A DNA stretch of 64,000 nucleotides from Klebsiella ornithinolytica NBRC 105727 = ATCC 31898. GTDB taxonomy: Bacteria > Pseudomonadota > Gammaproteobacteria > Enterobacterales > Enterobacteriaceae. Positions 1 through 9,248 of the stretch are shown here, one piece after another. The stretch covers positions 16,321-80,320 of the forward strand of contig NZ_BCYR01000018.1 in the NCBI RefSeq assembly GCF_001598295.1, in the 5' to 3' direction. The notes under the pieces are model-generated. The model did not search any database, was not told where the DNA came from, and worked only from the letters and a program-made list of their open reading frames with translations. The stretch's first letter is position 1; each line of letters starts with the position of its first letter. Both the position numbers and the translations under genes were made by a program.

Positions 1-25
1 GAGATCCCCCCGGGCGGATGGTTCG

Positions 26-1267
26 TTATGGCTGCGCGACGCCTCCTGCCGGTGCTGAACCTGGGGCGGTGGGTTCTCGCTTATCGCGTAGGGTGAAAAT
101 CGATATCAGGGTGAAGAGCCCGGCGATGCTGCCGAGAATATAATATGTATGCGCGAAGCCGATGGTGTCATACAGATAGCCGGCCAGCGGCGAGTAAATC
201 GCCGTGGCGATGGAGGCCACAAACAGCACCAGCAAATAGACCGTTGATGACAACTTATGGTCGAAGTTGGCGGCGATGAATTTAAATACTGATACCAGGA
301 TCAGTGGTTTTTCCAGCGCGTGCATCATTTTCACCGCGCCAATCCACACCGGACCAAGCGGGATGGCGGAACCCACGATACGTACCGACATAATCAATCC
401 GGCAATAATCAGCGCCCACTTGGCCCCGGTGCGGTTAACAAACCACGGCATCAGGCAGAGAAAGAGCGTTTCACCGCAGACCTGGATGGAGGCCAGAATT
501 CCGTACCAGCGGTTGCCTTCTTCCGGGGTCGGGAACTGCAATGAGAAGTACTGCGCAAACTGCTGATCGTAGGTGTCATAAATTTGCGTAACGAATAAGG
601 TAAAGATCAGCAGCATCCAGAACTGCCCGTTTTTCGCCAGCTCCAGCGCATGGGAGACCTTCAGCGCGCTGGTTTTTTCCATCTCGGCTTCGGTGAGTTC
701 GATTTTAGTCAGCATGAAGCAGATGGCGGCAATCACAATGGCAATACTGGCCAGCCAGAAGGCCAGATTGGGGTTGCTGTCGATATATTTTCCCACGATC
801 CACGCGGCGGCGGCCCAACCTAACGAGCCCCACATCCGCACCCGGCCATACTCAAAGCGATAGCGCCGAGAAATTTTGTCGATATACGAATCAATCACTC
901 CGCAGCCGGAGTTAAAAATTATCCCCAGGTAGATACCGCCCAGTAAGGCGCCCAGCCAGAAGCTGTGGACCAGCAGCGGGGCATAGAGATAAATAAAGAA
1001 CGGGCCGACCGGCAGCAGCATGGCCAGCAGGATCCAGATAAGCCGTTTTTTCAGACCAAATTTATCGGCAATAAAGCCAAAAAAAGGCTGCATCAACAGA
1101 GCAATGAAGGCGTTGACGGAGTACAGCAGGCCGGTTTTGGTGGCGCTGATGCCGAGATGCTGAGTTGTCCAGATGACAAAGAACGCCATGGTGGATGACC
1201 AGGCGAATAGATAGAGGAAATCGAAAAGACTCAACAAGATATAGTTTCTTTTGCCGGGCGTAATCAT
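26..1267 (-). CDS. LacY-family oligosaccharide:H+ symporter (MFS)
   Basis: A 413-residue, 12-helix inner-membrane protein of the oligosaccharide:H+ symporter family (LacY, RafB, CscB, MelY). In LacY-like numbering it keeps R144 and the neighbouring R142. The counterparts of LacY D237/D240, E269, R302, K319, H322 and E325 appear here as D231/D234, E266, R296, K313, H316 and E319. LacY E126 is Asp126 and LacY Cys148 is Ser148, so the substrate may not be lactose. The start has an AAGGA about 7 nt upstream. The stop lies 25 bases from the window edge, so operon partners may be outside. A 20-bp palindrome about 67 bp upstream suggests control by a LacI/GalR-type regulator. Family assignment is secure; the sugar is unknown. 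Confidence 0.85.
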   Translation of the reverse strand: MITPGKRNYILLSLFDFLYLFAWSSTMAFFVIWTTQHLGISATKTGLLYSVNAFIALLMQPFFGFIADKFGLKKRLIWILLAMLLPVGPFFIYLYAPLLVHSFWLGALLGGIYLGIIFNSGCGVIDSYIDKISRRYRFEYGRVRMWGSLGWAAAAWIVGKYIDSNPNLAFWLASIAIVIAAICFMLTKIELTEAEMEKTSALKVSHALELAKNGQFWMLLIFTLFVTQIYDTYDQQFAQYFSLQFPTPEEGNRWYGILASIQVCGETLFLCLMPWFVNRTGAKWALIIAGLIMSVRIVGSAIPLGPVWIGAVKMMHALEKPLILVSVFKFIAANFDHKLSSTVYLLVLFVASIATAIYSPLAGYLYDTIGFAHTYYILGSIAGLFTLISIFTLRDKREPTAPGSAPAGGVAQP

Positions 1268-1670
1268 TTCAGTTCCTTCAGGCGGATCGGAGTTAATGCT
1301 GCGGGCAATGGCCGCAGATTGTGTTTTTTATTAAATGTTATACGTATTACATTAATGGCGTTGATATGACACCCGCTGGAAATTTTGATCAATTGAAATG
1401 ATGGTTATTTGTGATCTTATCGGCAAAAAAGAGTTATTTATTGATATTCACACCTTCATTACGATGGGGTGTTTTATGAGAGCGTATAACATTGATTGTG
1501 ATTTTTTTCATGGGAGCCTGAAAGAGAGGGCGAGCGGATCGCAATTTTGAACATAAATGTAACATTGTAAATGATGTTAATTAACCAGGAATTATTGACC
1601 TCGCGCATCATTTTGTACGAAAAATAGCCATATTCTGATAATGGTAATGGATGACAGAGGAGGAACCCTG
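1268..1670. other. Divergent intergenic region, symporter/bssR
   Basis: This AT-rich 403-bp spacer between divergent genes holds the operator-like dyad at 1334-1353. It also has a partial CRP-like element at 1497-1512 (TGTGA, six bases, TCATG; three of five bases in the second half). No supported reading frame is visible. Confidence 0.5.
1334..1353. promoter_or_regulatory. Candidate LacI/GalR-type operator
   Basis: A 20-bp near-perfect dyad: arms AATGT and ACATT flank ATACGTAT, with one mismatched pair and a central CG step. It lies 67-86 bp upstream of the symporter start. Central-CG palindromes of this length are typical LacI/GalR-family operators. The regulator itself is not in the window, so the assignment is inference. 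Confidence 0.45.
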
Positions 1671-2054
1671 ATGAACGTTGACAGACTGTATCGTAACCTT
1701 CTGAATAAGCTGATTAATGCCAATATTGATCTCGACGCTTATTTGCAGCTACGCAAAGCGAAGGGCTATATGTCAGTCAGCGAAAATGAGCATCTGCGTG
1801 ATAACTTGTTCGAACTGTGTGGTGAAATGCGTAAGAACGGGCTGCAGTTGCAGCACGTTCTTGCACCGGAAGAAAAGGACGCTCTCCGTCTTGCAGGTGG
1901 AGCCATCGCGTCTGCGGCGGTTTGCCTGATGAGCGGGCATCATGATTGCCCGTCGTATATTGCGGTTAACGTAGAGACGCTAGAACGCTGTCTGGCAGAG
2001 CTGACGATGAATATTCGTAAACTGAATAAACAGGCGCCAGTGACCCACGTCTGA
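1671..2054 (+). CDS. bssR: Biofilm regulator BssR
   Basis: A 127-residue cytoplasmic protein of the BssR (YliH) family, linked in E. coli to biofilm formation through indole and catabolite-related signalling. Diagnostic segments are LRKAKGYMSVSE near residues 22-33 and the AAVCLMSGHHDCP stretch near 87-99. The start at 1671 was chosen because AGGAGG sits 7 nt upstream and the length equals the E. coli protein; the in-frame ATG at 1641 lacks such a site. A perfect hairpin follows the stop. yliI comes next, as in K-12. The biochemical role is not visible from the sequence. Confidence 0.9.
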   Translation: MNVDRLYRNLLNKLINANIDLDAYLQLRKAKGYMSVSENEHLRDNLFELCGEMRKNGLQLQHVLAPEEKDALRLAGGAIASAAVCLMSGHHDCPSYIAVNVETLERCLAELTMNIRKLNKQAPVTHV

Positions 2055-2057
2055 ATT

Positions 2058-2080
2058 CAGGGGGAGGTCAGCTCCCCCTG
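2058..2080 (+). terminator. Hairpin downstream of bssR
   Basis: A 9-bp perfect stem (CAGGGGGAG / CTCCCCCTG) with a 5-nt loop starts 4 nt after the bssR stop. The following T-tract is weak, so it may terminate or protect the 3' end. Confidence 0.6.
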
Positions 2081-2171
2081 CTTAATGTTATGTAAAAATC
2101 CCCTCCTGATGTTCCCCCGCTGGCTACCCTTAGCGCATTGCCGAAAATATTGCCGATGAAAGGAAAATGCC

Positions 2172-3284
2172 ATGCGCCAGGTCGCCATTTCGCTGATGCT
2201 CGCCACCCTGCTGTTTCCCGTCGTGACTCTCGCCGGGAAGGTGCGTGTTGAGGTTTTGCAAAATCAGCTCGCCCATCCGTGGGCGCTGGCCTTTCTCCCC
2301 GATGATCGGGGAATACTGATAACCCTGCGTTCCGGCGAACTGAAGCGCTGGCGGCAGGGGGAAGGTCTTTCGCCCGCGATAACCGGCGTCCCACCGGTCT
2401 GGGCCAGCGGCCAGGGAGGATTGCTTGATGTGGCGCTGGCTCCGGATTTCGCCCACTCCCGCCGGGTCTGGCTGAGTTTTGCTGAAGTCGGCGATGACGG
2501 CAAAGCCGGTACCGCCGTAGGCTATGGCCGCCTGAGCGACAACCTTCAGCATCTGGAGCATTTTCAGGTTGTCTTCCGCCAGCAGCCGAAGCTCTCCACC
2601 GGCAACCATTTCGGTGGGCGCCTGGTGTTTGATGGGAAAGGGTATTTATTCATCGGCCTGGGCGAAAATAACCAACGCCCCACGGCCCAGGATCTGGATA
2701 AACTGCAGGGAAAAGTGGTGCGTCTGACCCAGGACGGCGAAGTGCCTGCCGATAATCCTTTTGTTCATCGCGCGGGGGCGAGACCGGAAATCTGGTCTTA
2801 TGGCATCCGCAATCCGCAGGGAATGGCGATGAATCCCTGGAGCGATACGCTGTGGCTCAACGAACACGGGCCGCGCGGCGGTGACGAGATCAATATTCCG
2901 CAGAAGGGTAAGAACTACGGCTGGCCGCTGGCGACGCATGGCGTCAACTACAGCGGACTGGCGATCCCCGAAGCGCAGGGCACGGCGGTCGCCGGAACGG
3001 AAGCGCCGCTTTTCGTCTGGAAGCACTCTCCGGCGGTAAGCGGGATGGCTTTCTACGCAGCGTCGACCTTCCCACAGTGGCAGCATAAGCTGTTTATCGG
3101 GGCGCTGAAGGACCAGTCGCTGATTGTTCTGAAGGTGGATGGCGATAAGGTGCGCGAAGAGGCGCGTATTCTGGGCGAGCGCGGCAAGCGGATCCGCGAT
3201 GTGCGCGTCGGACCCGACGGCTATCTGTATGTATTAACCGACGAGTCCAACGGTGAACTGCTGAAGGTCAGTCCGGCCGACTAG
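2172..3284 (+). CDS. yliI: PQQ-dependent aldose sugar dehydrogenase YliI
   Basis: A 370-residue six-bladed beta-propeller of the soluble glucose/aldose dehydrogenase family. In E. coli the homologue (Asd) oxidises aldoses with PQQ and Ca2+ in the periplasm. Residues 1-21 form a Sec signal peptide ending near LAG. Family motifs include GNHFGGRLVFD near 140 and IRNPQGMA near 212. AAGGA upstream supports the start. The gene converges on yliJ with only 2 bp between stop codons. Activity would depend on PQQ; many Klebsiella can make it, but no pqq gene is in this window. Confidence 0.92.
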   Translation: MRQVAISLMLATLLFPVVTLAGKVRVEVLQNQLAHPWALAFLPDDRGILITLRSGELKRWRQGEGLSPAITGVPPVWASGQGGLLDVALAPDFAHSRRVWLSFAEVGDDGKAGTAVGYGRLSDNLQHLEHFQVVFRQQPKLSTGNHFGGRLVFDGKGYLFIGLGENNQRPTAQDLDKLQGKVVRLTQDGEVPADNPFVHRAGARPEIWSYGIRNPQGMAMNPWSDTLWLNEHGPRGGDEINIPQKGKNYGWPLATHGVNYSGLAIPEAQGTAVAGTEAPLFVWKHSPAVSGMAFYAASTFPQWQHKLFIGALKDQSLIVLKVDGDKVREEARILGERGKRIRDVRVGPDGYLYVLTDESNGELLKVSPAD

Positions 3285-3286
3285 CA

Positions 3287-3913
3287 TCAGGTGACCGGAA
3301 TCATCACCACATCGCGCCACGCCTGGCGTTGGTTAAGCTGCTGGTACCAACGCTGCAGGTGCGGGCGCGGCTGCCAGCTTTCAACAATCGTCATCAGGTT
3401 ATAAACGAACGGCGCCACGGCGATGTCGCCAAGGCCAAAGGCCTCTCCGGATAGCCAGGTGGAGGTCGCCAGCTCATCATCAAGCATCGCGAAAAGCGCC
3501 TCACAGGCGGCAATACCGGCGGCGATGGCCGCCGGGTCGCGCTTATCCGCCGGCGTTCTGACCAGCCCCATTAACACCGGACGATGGGCGGGAGAAAGCG
3601 AACCGTTTGCCCAGTCCATCCATTTGTCGCTCTGGGCGCGCTTGCGCGGCGTAGTGACCCATAAACGGTCCTGTCCATACTCGGCGGCCAGATAGCGAAT
3701 AATGGCATTCGATTCCCAAAGGACGAGATCATTGGCATCATCTTTCAGCAGCGGCACCAGGCCATTCGGGTTCATCGCCAGATACTCCGGGTCATGATTT
3801 AAGCCAAACTCCAGCCCTGCCATAATATGCTGATATGGAAGGCCCAGCTCCGCCAGCACCCAGCGTACTTTCTTCACATTCGTCGAGTTATTTCTGCCCC
3901 ATAGCGTAATCAT
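3287..3913 (-). CDS. yliJ: Glutathione S-transferase-like protein YliJ
   Basis: A 208-residue GST-fold protein. The N-terminal thioredoxin-like domain (about 1-80) has the NPNGLVPLL segment at 48-56 containing the cis-proline, and E67-S68, the glutathione gamma-glutamyl contact. Residues 90-200 form the helical domain. The length matches the E. coli YliJ/GstB group. It is convergent with yliI and divergent from dacC. The physiological substrate is unknown; detoxification of electrophiles is the family role. Confidence 0.88.
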   Translation of the reverse strand: MITLWGRNNSTNVKKVRWVLAELGLPYQHIMAGLEFGLNHDPEYLAMNPNGLVPLLKDDANDLVLWESNAIIRYLAAEYGQDRLWVTTPRKRAQSDKWMDWANGSLSPAHRPVLMGLVRTPADKRDPAAIAAGIAACEALFAMLDDELATSTWLSGEAFGLGDIAVAPFVYNLMTIVESWQPRPHLQRWYQQLNQRQAWRDVVMIPVT

Positions 3914-4169
3914 ATCGGTTCCTGCCTGTTATTGAGCCGTCGTTGCAGCATGGTGAGCAATCATGTTGGAATAAAGATAATATTTAGGCAATCATGATCA
4001 AAAAAATTGCTCTGTTTTCAGCAGGGAGCGAGGTTATTGCGTAAACTTTAAAAACTTTACCAACTCGCTGTTTCTTTAAGGTCATTTGTACGCTTTACTC
4101 ACCGGCTGCTGCTGCGCCGATAGAGTGTTGCGGCATATTTTGTTTGGAAAGGATACTTGGGTGGCTCTT

Positions 4170-5372
4170 ATGACGCATGACGCTTTTTCTCTTCGCGGCC
4201 TCGTGGCAGGCTGCGCGCTTCTCGTTCTTGTCGCACCTGCGGTGCAGGCTGCGGAACAACTCCCCGATGCCCCATCGATCGATGCCCGAGCCTGGATCCT
4301 GATGGATTACGCCAGCGGTAAAGTGCTGAGCGAGGGCAACGCCGATGAAAAACTCGACCCGGCAAGTCTGACCAAGATCATGACCAGCTATGTCGTCGGA
4401 CAGGCGCTGAAGGCGGGCAAGATTAAGTCCACCGATATGGTCACCGTCGGTCGCGATGCCTGGGCTACCGGTAACCCGGCGCTGCGCGGGTCATCGGTGA
4501 TGTTCCTTAAGCCGGGGATGCAGGTTTCAGTCGAAGACCTGAATAAAGGCGTGATTATCCAGTCCGGCAACGATGCCAGCATCGCGATCGCCGACTACGT
4601 GGCGGGGAGCCAGGATGCATTCGTCAGCCTGATGAACGGCTATGCGCAAAAAATGGGGCTGACCAATACCACCTTTATGACCGTGCACGGCCTGGATGCG
4701 CCGGGCCAGTTTAGTACCGCGCGCGACATGGCGCTGCTGACCAAAGCGATGATTCATGACGTGCCTGAAGAGTACGCCATTCATAAAGAGAAAGAGTTTA
4801 CCTTCAATAAGATTCGTCAGCCGAACCGCAACCGCCTGCTGTGGAGCTCAAACCTGAACGCGGATGGCGTCAAAACAGGGACCACCGCCGGCGCTGGCTA
4901 CAACCTGGTCTCCTCGGCTACCCAGGGAGACATGCGTCTGATTGCCGTGGTGCTCGGCACCAAGACCGACCGTATTCGTTTTAATGAATCCGAAAAGCTG
5001 CTGACCTGGGGCTTCCGTTTCTACGAGACCGTGACGCCGATTAAACCGGATGCCACCTTTATCACCCAGCGCGTCTGGTTTGGCGACAGCAACGAAGCCA
5101 AACTCGGGGCGGGCGAAGCCGGTTCGATCACCCTGCCGCGCGGGCAGCTGAAAAACCTGAAAGCCAGCTATACCCTGACGGATACGCAGCTGACGGCGCC
5201 GCTTAGCAAAGGGCAGGTGGTCGGGACCATCGACTTTAAGCTCAATGATAAAACCATCGAGCAGCGCCCGCTGATCGTCATGGAAGCGGTCAATGAAGGC
5301 GGTTTCTTTAGCCGGATGATGGACTTCGTGCTGATGAAACTGCACGGCTGGTTCGGTAGCTGGTTCTCATAA
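4170..5372 (+). CDS. dacC: D-Ala-D-Ala carboxypeptidase DacC (PBP6)
   Basis: Penicillin-binding protein 6 trims the terminal D-alanine of peptidoglycan pentapeptides at the outer face of the inner membrane. With the start at 4170 the protein is 400 residues, the E. coli DacC length; the frame is open further upstream but gives a cysteine-rich, non-homologous extension. A signal peptide ends near VQA-A28. The catalytic motifs are S66-x-x-K69, S132-G-N134 and K235-T-G237. The last 18 residues form the amphipathic membrane anchor ending in WFGSWFS. A G+C-rich hairpin follows, shared with convergent deoR. Confidence 0.95.
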   Translation: MTHDAFSLRGLVAGCALLVLVAPAVQAAEQLPDAPSIDARAWILMDYASGKVLSEGNADEKLDPASLTKIMTSYVVGQALKAGKIKSTDMVTVGRDAWATGNPALRGSSVMFLKPGMQVSVEDLNKGVIIQSGNDASIAIADYVAGSQDAFVSLMNGYAQKMGLTNTTFMTVHGLDAPGQFSTARDMALLTKAMIHDVPEEYAIHKEKEFTFNKIRQPNRNRLLWSSNLNADGVKTGTTAGAGYNLVSSATQGDMRLIAVVLGTKTDRIRFNESEKLLTWGFRFYETVTPIKPDATFITQRVWFGDSNEAKLGAGEAGSITLPRGQLKNLKASYTLTDTQLTAPLSKGQVVGTIDFKLNDKTIEQRPLIVMEAVNEGGFFSRMMDFVLMKLHGWFGSWFS

Positions 5373-5380
5373 CCGACAGG

Positions 5381-5400
5381 CCGCGCCCTGCGGGGCGCGG
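5381..5400. terminator. Hairpin between dacC and deoR
   Basis: An 8-bp perfect G+C stem (CCGCGCCC / GGGCGCGG, 4-nt loop) fills the 28-bp gap between the convergent dacC and deoR stop codons. There is no clear T-run on either strand, so function as a terminator is inferred from position. Confidence 0.5.
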
Positions 5401-6159
5401 TCAGTAGAGTAGTGAAATCTGCTTTTCTTTCGCCAGCGCGAGCAGATCCTCATCCGGACAGACATCGCTGGCAATCACATCAAAACGCGATAAATCGCCC
5501 ATCCGCGCCGGTCTGACTTTGCCAAATTTACTGTGATCGACAACCAGTACGTGATAGCGCGCGCTGCTCATCGCCCAGTGTTTAACCGGCAGCTCTTCGA
5601 GGTTATAGCAGGTGGCGCCCTGCGCGCAGTCGATTCCGGCCGCGGAATAAAAGGCGATGTCCGGGCACAGATGGCTGAGCGTATCCTGCAGGCTGAGTGG
5701 TTTAAAAATGGCATTGCTGGCATGGAACTCGCCGCCGCAGAGAATGGCCCGACACTGGGGTTTTTCCTGCAGCGCCAGAAAGGTGTTCAGCGAATAGCAG
5801 ACGCCGGTAAAGGGCAGGGCGTTATCGATCGCGTCAATGATCCAGGGCGTGGTGGTCCCACAGTCGAAAAAGGCCATTTGATGGGCTTCAAGCAGCGCGG
5901 CAGCGTGACGGGCGGCACGGCGTTTTTCCTCCACCAGGCGGGTTTTCTGGTCGCTGAGCAGGTAATGGGTTGCGCTGCGCGGTTCGAGAACGATATAACC
6001 GCCTAACAACACCACCGGGCCATTATGGCCGTTCAGGTCGCGACGAATGGTCATTTCTGATACGCCAAGCAGCGCGGCGGCCTCTTTTAAATGAAGCTTA
6101 TCGCTGCGCTTGAGCGCCTGAATGAGCTGGCTGATACGTTCATCACGACGTGTTTCCAT
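5401..6159 (-). CDS. deoR: Deoxyribose operon repressor DeoR
   Basis: A 252-residue transcription factor, the founding member of the DeoR family. The N-terminal helix-turn-helix (about residues 20-45) contains LLGVSEMTIRRDL, and the C-terminal sugar-phosphate isomerase-like domain binds deoxyribose-5-phosphate. In E. coli it represses deoCABD, nupG and itself. Length and position, between dacC and ybjG, match K-12. It follows ybjG on the same strand with a hairpin in between and is probably its own transcription unit. Confidence 0.93.
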   Translation of the reverse strand: METRRDERISQLIQALKRSDKLHLKEAAALLGVSEMTIRRDLNGHNGPVVLLGGYIVLEPRSATHYLLSDQKTRLVEEKRRAARHAAALLEAHQMAFFDCGTTTPWIIDAIDNALPFTGVCYSLNTFLALQEKPQCRAILCGGEFHASNAIFKPLSLQDTLSHLCPDIAFYSAAGIDCAQGATCYNLEELPVKHWAMSSARYHVLVVDHSKFGKVRPARMGDLSRFDVIASDVCPDEDLLALAKEKQISLLY

Positions 6160-6178
6160 ATTCCCTCTACGCTGAAAT

Positions 6179-6198
6179 CGCCCTGCATCGGCAGGGCG
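6179..6198 (-). terminator. Hairpin between ybjG and deoR
   Basis: An 8-bp perfect stem (CGCCCTGC / GCAGGGCG, loop ATCG) lies downstream of the ybjG stop and 20 bp before the deoR start. The T-tract is weak. It probably limits readthrough from ybjG into deoR. Confidence 0.5.
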
Positions 6199-6229
6199 TC
6201 AGTGGGCAATTTTACCTGCCGAAAGAGGG

Positions 6230-6823
6230 TTAGTCACGCACCCAGCCTTTACGAATCGGCAGGGAGAAGCAAACCCGATACAGCTGCTGCAGGTATTGAT
6301 ACAGCGGTTGACCGCCGGCCTGCCACAGTAATCCGGCGGCCAGGCAACCGCACATCCCGGTCAGCAGGCCGCCCAGCATATCCAGCGGCCAGTGAACGCC
6401 AAGATAGACCCGGGACCAGGCGATCGCCACGGCAGTCGCCAGCAGCGCGATCCCGGACCACAGGCGATGCCAGAACAAGAAGGCCAGCGCAAAGGTAAAG
6501 CTGATGGTGCCGTGATTGCTGGGGAAGGAGTTATTCGGCGCGTGATGCAGGAACTGATAGCCGACGCCTGCGGCAAACGGACGCTCATGCGGGAAGAGCA
6601 GGCCAAAAATCCATGACAGACTCAGGCTAATCGCCAGCGCCAGGAGCACTTTAAACACCAGCTGCCGCTGGTTTGGGCCCCAGAGCCACAGCGCCGCGGT
6701 CAACAGAGGCACAATCAGAATCACCTCTTTGGCAACGAATGTCGCCAGGGCGATGACCCACGAGGGCGAGGCGGGGGTGGCGTTGATTAAGGCAAACAGC
6801 GCGTCGTTGATATTTTCCAGCAT
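6230..6823 (-). CDS. ybjG: Undecaprenyl-diphosphatase YbjG (PAP2 family)
   Basis: A 197-residue polytopic membrane enzyme that removes phosphate from undecaprenyl diphosphate, recycling the lipid carrier for peptidoglycan and O-antigen. The PAP2 signature is complete: HERP near 101-104, PSNHGT near 123-128 and SRVYLGVHWPLD near 160-171. In E. coli it is one of several such enzymes with BacA/UppP and PgpB, and it contributes to bacitracin resistance under PhoP/BasR control. A TCTTAA/TTAAGA dyad upstream (6901-6923) resembles but does not match a BasR box. Confidence 0.92.
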   Translation of the reverse strand: MLENINDALFALINATPASPSWVIALATFVAKEVILIVPLLTAALWLWGPNQRQLVFKVLLALAISLSLSWIFGLLFPHERPFAAGVGYQFLHHAPNNSFPSNHGTISFTFALAFLFWHRLWSGIALLATAVAIAWSRVYLGVHWPLDMLGGLLTGMCGCLAAGLLWQAGGQPLYQYLQQLYRVCFSLPIRKGWVRD

Positions 6824-7149
6824 AGATTCAGGCTCTTGGTATCCGATAGCAATCAGCCGCCCACCTTAAAAAACGGTGGCGATAAGGTAAAGCAGTATTG
6901 TCTTAATTATCAGCTTGTTAAGAAGCCGTGGGCGCGGCATATGGTGGTGAATATGCCGCAGAGGATGAGTATATCGCCTGTAACCTAATTGAAATATAAA
7001 CGAAATATAGACAGGTTTAATTAAAATGGCGGCAATATCCGCCGGCTGAAGGCGCATTGCGCTATTTTTAATTGTCACTCACAATTCACTATCTCCTCCG
7101 CAAGACTTTCATTAAACTTTGCGCGATTTTTGTTTAACGAAGAGATTGC
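6824..7149. other. Intergenic region ybjG/mdfA
   Basis: The 326-bp divergent spacer is AT-rich. It contains the TCTTAA...TTAAGA inverted repeat at 6901-6923 (11-nt spacer). I see no other feature and no credible gene; the 70-codon minus-strand frame here has no ribosome binding site or recognisable family. Confidence 0.4.
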
Positions 7150-8388
7150 ATGCAGAATTATTCGCTTTCAGGCAAACGCCTCGGACGGCAGGCGCTTCTG
7201 TTCCCGCTCTGCCTGGTGTTATACGAATTTTCCACTTATATCGGCAACGATATGATCCAGCCGGGAATGCTCTCGGTGGTGGAAGAGTTTCAGGTCGGTA
7301 ATGAATGGGTTCCGACCTCGATGACCGCCTATCTCGCCGGCGGTATGTTTTTGCAGTGGCTGCTGGGGCCGCTGTCGGATCGTATCGGCCGTCGCCCGGT
7401 GATGCTCACCGGGGTGGTGTGGTTTATCGTCACCTGTCTGGCCACGCTGCTGGCGCAGACCATTGAGCAGTTCACGCTGCTGCGCTTTTTGCAGGGCATT
7501 AGTCTGTGCTTCATCGGCGCGGTGGGATATGCCGCCATTCAGGAGTCGTTTGAGGAGGCGATGTGTATCAAAATCACCGCCCTGATGGCGAACGTTGCGC
7601 TGATTGCCCCGCTGCTCGGTCCGCTGGTGGGAGCGGCCTGGGTCCACATCCTGCCGTGGGAAATGATGTTCGTGCTGTTTGCCGTGCTGGCCGCTATTGC
7701 CTTTGTGGGCCTGCAGCGCGCGATGCCGGAAACCGCGACGCGGATGGGCGAGAAGCTGTCGATGAAAGAGCTGGGTCGCGATTATGGCCTGGTGCTGAAG
7801 AATCTGCGCTTCGTCGCCGGCGCGCTGGCGACCGGGTTTGTCAGCCTGCCGCTGCTGGCGTGGATTGCCCAGTCGCCGGTGATTATCATCAGCGGCGAAA
7901 AGGCCACCAGCTATGAGTATGGCCTGCTGCAGGTGCCGATTTTCGGCGCGCTGATTGCCGGTAACCTGGTGCTGGCGCGACTGACCTCGCGGCGGACGGT
8001 ACGCTCGCTGATTATTCTCGGCGGCTGGCCGATTATGTTCGGGCTGCTGCTCTCTGCGGTGGCGACGGTGGTATCGACCCATGCTTATTTGTGGATGACC
8101 GCCGGGCTGAGCGTTTACGCCTTCGGGATTGGTCTGGCGAACGCCGGGTTAGTCCGCCTGACGCTGTTTGCCAGTGACATGAGCAAAGGTACGGTTTCGG
8201 CCGCGATGGGGATGCTGCAGATGCTGATATTTACCGTCGGCATCGAGGTCAGTAAGCATGCGTATGAGCTGGGTGGTAGCGGGGTATTCAGCCTGTTTAA
8301 CTTGCTCAGCGGCGTAGTGTGGCTGGCGATGATTGTCTATTTTCTCAAAGACAAGAGCGTCGGCAGTTCCAACGACCCGCAGGCATAG
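7150..8388 (+). CDS. mdfA: Multidrug/H+ antiporter MdfA
   Basis: A 412-residue, 12-helix MFS drug:H+ antiporter (MdfA/Cmr) exporting chloramphenicol, lipophilic cations and other drugs. The functional residues E26 and D34 in helix 1 and R112 in helix 4 are at the same positions as in E. coli, and the MFS loop motif ([13 protein letters not shown], 73-85) is intact. A GAAGAGA element lies about 5 nt before the ATG. The gene stands alone, divergent from ybjG and convergent with ybjI. K-12 has ybjH between mdfA and ybjI; here it is missing. Confidence 0.96.
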   Translation: MQNYSLSGKRLGRQALLFPLCLVLYEFSTYIGNDMIQPGMLSVVEEFQVGNEWVPTSMTAYLAGGMFLQWLLGPLSDRIGRRPVMLTGVVWFIVTCLATLLAQTIEQFTLLRFLQGISLCFIGAVGYAAIQESFEEAMCIKITALMANVALIAPLLGPLVGAAWVHILPWEMMFVLFAVLAAIAFVGLQRAMPETATRMGEKLSMKELGRDYGLVLKNLRFVAGALATGFVSLPLLAWIAQSPVIIISGEKATSYEYGLLQVPIFGALIAGNLVLARLTSRRTVRSLIILGGWPIMFGLLLSAVATVVSTHAYLWMTAGLSVYAFGIGLANAGLVRLTLFASDMSKGTVSAAMGMLQMLIFTVGIEVSKHAYELGGSGVFSLFNLLSGVVWLAMIVYFLKDKSVGSSNDPQA

Positions 8389-8399
8389 CGGCGAAGCGT

Positions 8400-8429
8400 T
8401 CCGGGTGGGGCACGACTGCCGCACCCGGA
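8400..8429. terminator. Hairpin between mdfA and ybjI
   Basis: The stem TCCGGGTG / CACCCGGA encloses a second GGC/GCC pairing. It lies between convergent mdfA and ybjI and may act on both strands. No T-run follows. Confidence 0.5.
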
Positions 8430-8435
8430 CGAAGG

Positions 8436-9248
8436 TCAGGCGAACGGCGCTTCGCGATTCAGCACTTTGTCGATGATGTGCAGCACACCTTCCTCATTGT
8501 TATGCGGCGCATCATAGTCGGCGACGGCTTTCACCGGAGCTGCCGCGTTGGCCATCGCAAAGCCAAATCCGGCATGTTGCAGCATTTCAATATCATTTCC
8601 GCTGTCGCCAAAGGCGACGACTTCATGATTCTCAATGCCCCAGCGCTGTTGCAAAATACGCAAACCGTTGGCTTTGTGCACACCGGGAATAATCAGATCG
8701 ATACTGCCGTAGCCGGTTGCCACGGCGGTCACCATATCGCCCAACGCCGCGTGTAGCTGCGGCTGGATTTGCGGAATCAGTTGGTCAGGTACGTTGAGGC
8801 CGAATTTCAGTATCACGTCATCGATATGGTTGAAATCGTCCACCAGCTGCAGGCGATGGTAATATTTCGCGGCGACCGTCTTTAACTCATCGTTATAGCT
8901 ATTGAGGGTATACGCGCTGCGTTTACCGCAGGCGATAATTTCAATATTGGTCAGCGTCTGCAGATAGTCGATGACGGTGTGGAAATGATCTTTTGGCAGC
9001 TGACAGTTAAAAACGTCATCGCCGGCGCTGACCACCCAGCCGCCGTTTTCGGCGACAAAGGCTATCTCGTGGGCGATGTCCGGGAAAAACGAAATCAGCT
9101 GGTAATACTGGTTGCCGCTGGCGACGACGAAGCGAATATTCTGTTCGCGCATGCGCTGATACTGGTTCAGGAAGCGCGGGCGATTGTAGGTTTTGGCATC
9201 GCTTAAGAAGGTGCCATCCATGTCTACCGCAATCAGTTTGATGCTCAT
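8436..9248 (-). CDS. ybjI: HAD-superfamily phosphatase YbjI
   Basis: A 270-residue Cof-type HAD hydrolase. The nucleophile motif DMDGT has D9 and D11, and the C-terminal motif GDSGNDIEML near 214-223 supplies the Mg2+ ligands. The E. coli homologue hydrolyses FMN and some sugar phosphates in vitro. Its ATG overlaps the last base of the ybjJ stop codon (TAATG), so the two are translationally coupled, ybjJ first. Confidence 0.93.
   Translation of the reverse strand: MSIKLIAVDMDGTFLSDAKTYNRPRFLNQYQRMREQNIRFVVASGNQYYQLISFFPDIAHEIAFVAENGGWVVSAGDDVFNCQLPKDHFHTVIDYLQTLTNIEIIACGKRSAYTLNSYNDELKTVAAKYYHRLQLVDDFNHIDDVILKFGLNVPDQLIPQIQPQLHAALGDMVTAVATGYGSIDLIIPGVHKANGLRILQQRWGIENHEVVAFGDSGNDIEMLQHAGFGFAMANAAAPVKAVADYDAPHNNEEGVLHIIDKVLNREAPFA

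Noticed and set aside
6901..6923. BasR/PmrA box upstream of ybjG
   Set aside because: TCTTAA and TTAAGA are inverted with an 11-nt spacer, whereas the known box is a direct repeat with 5 nt; only the AT-rich halves agree.
6866..7078. 70-codon minus-strand frame between ybjG and mdfA
   Set aside because: No ribosome binding site, no family, and it lies in the promoter region.
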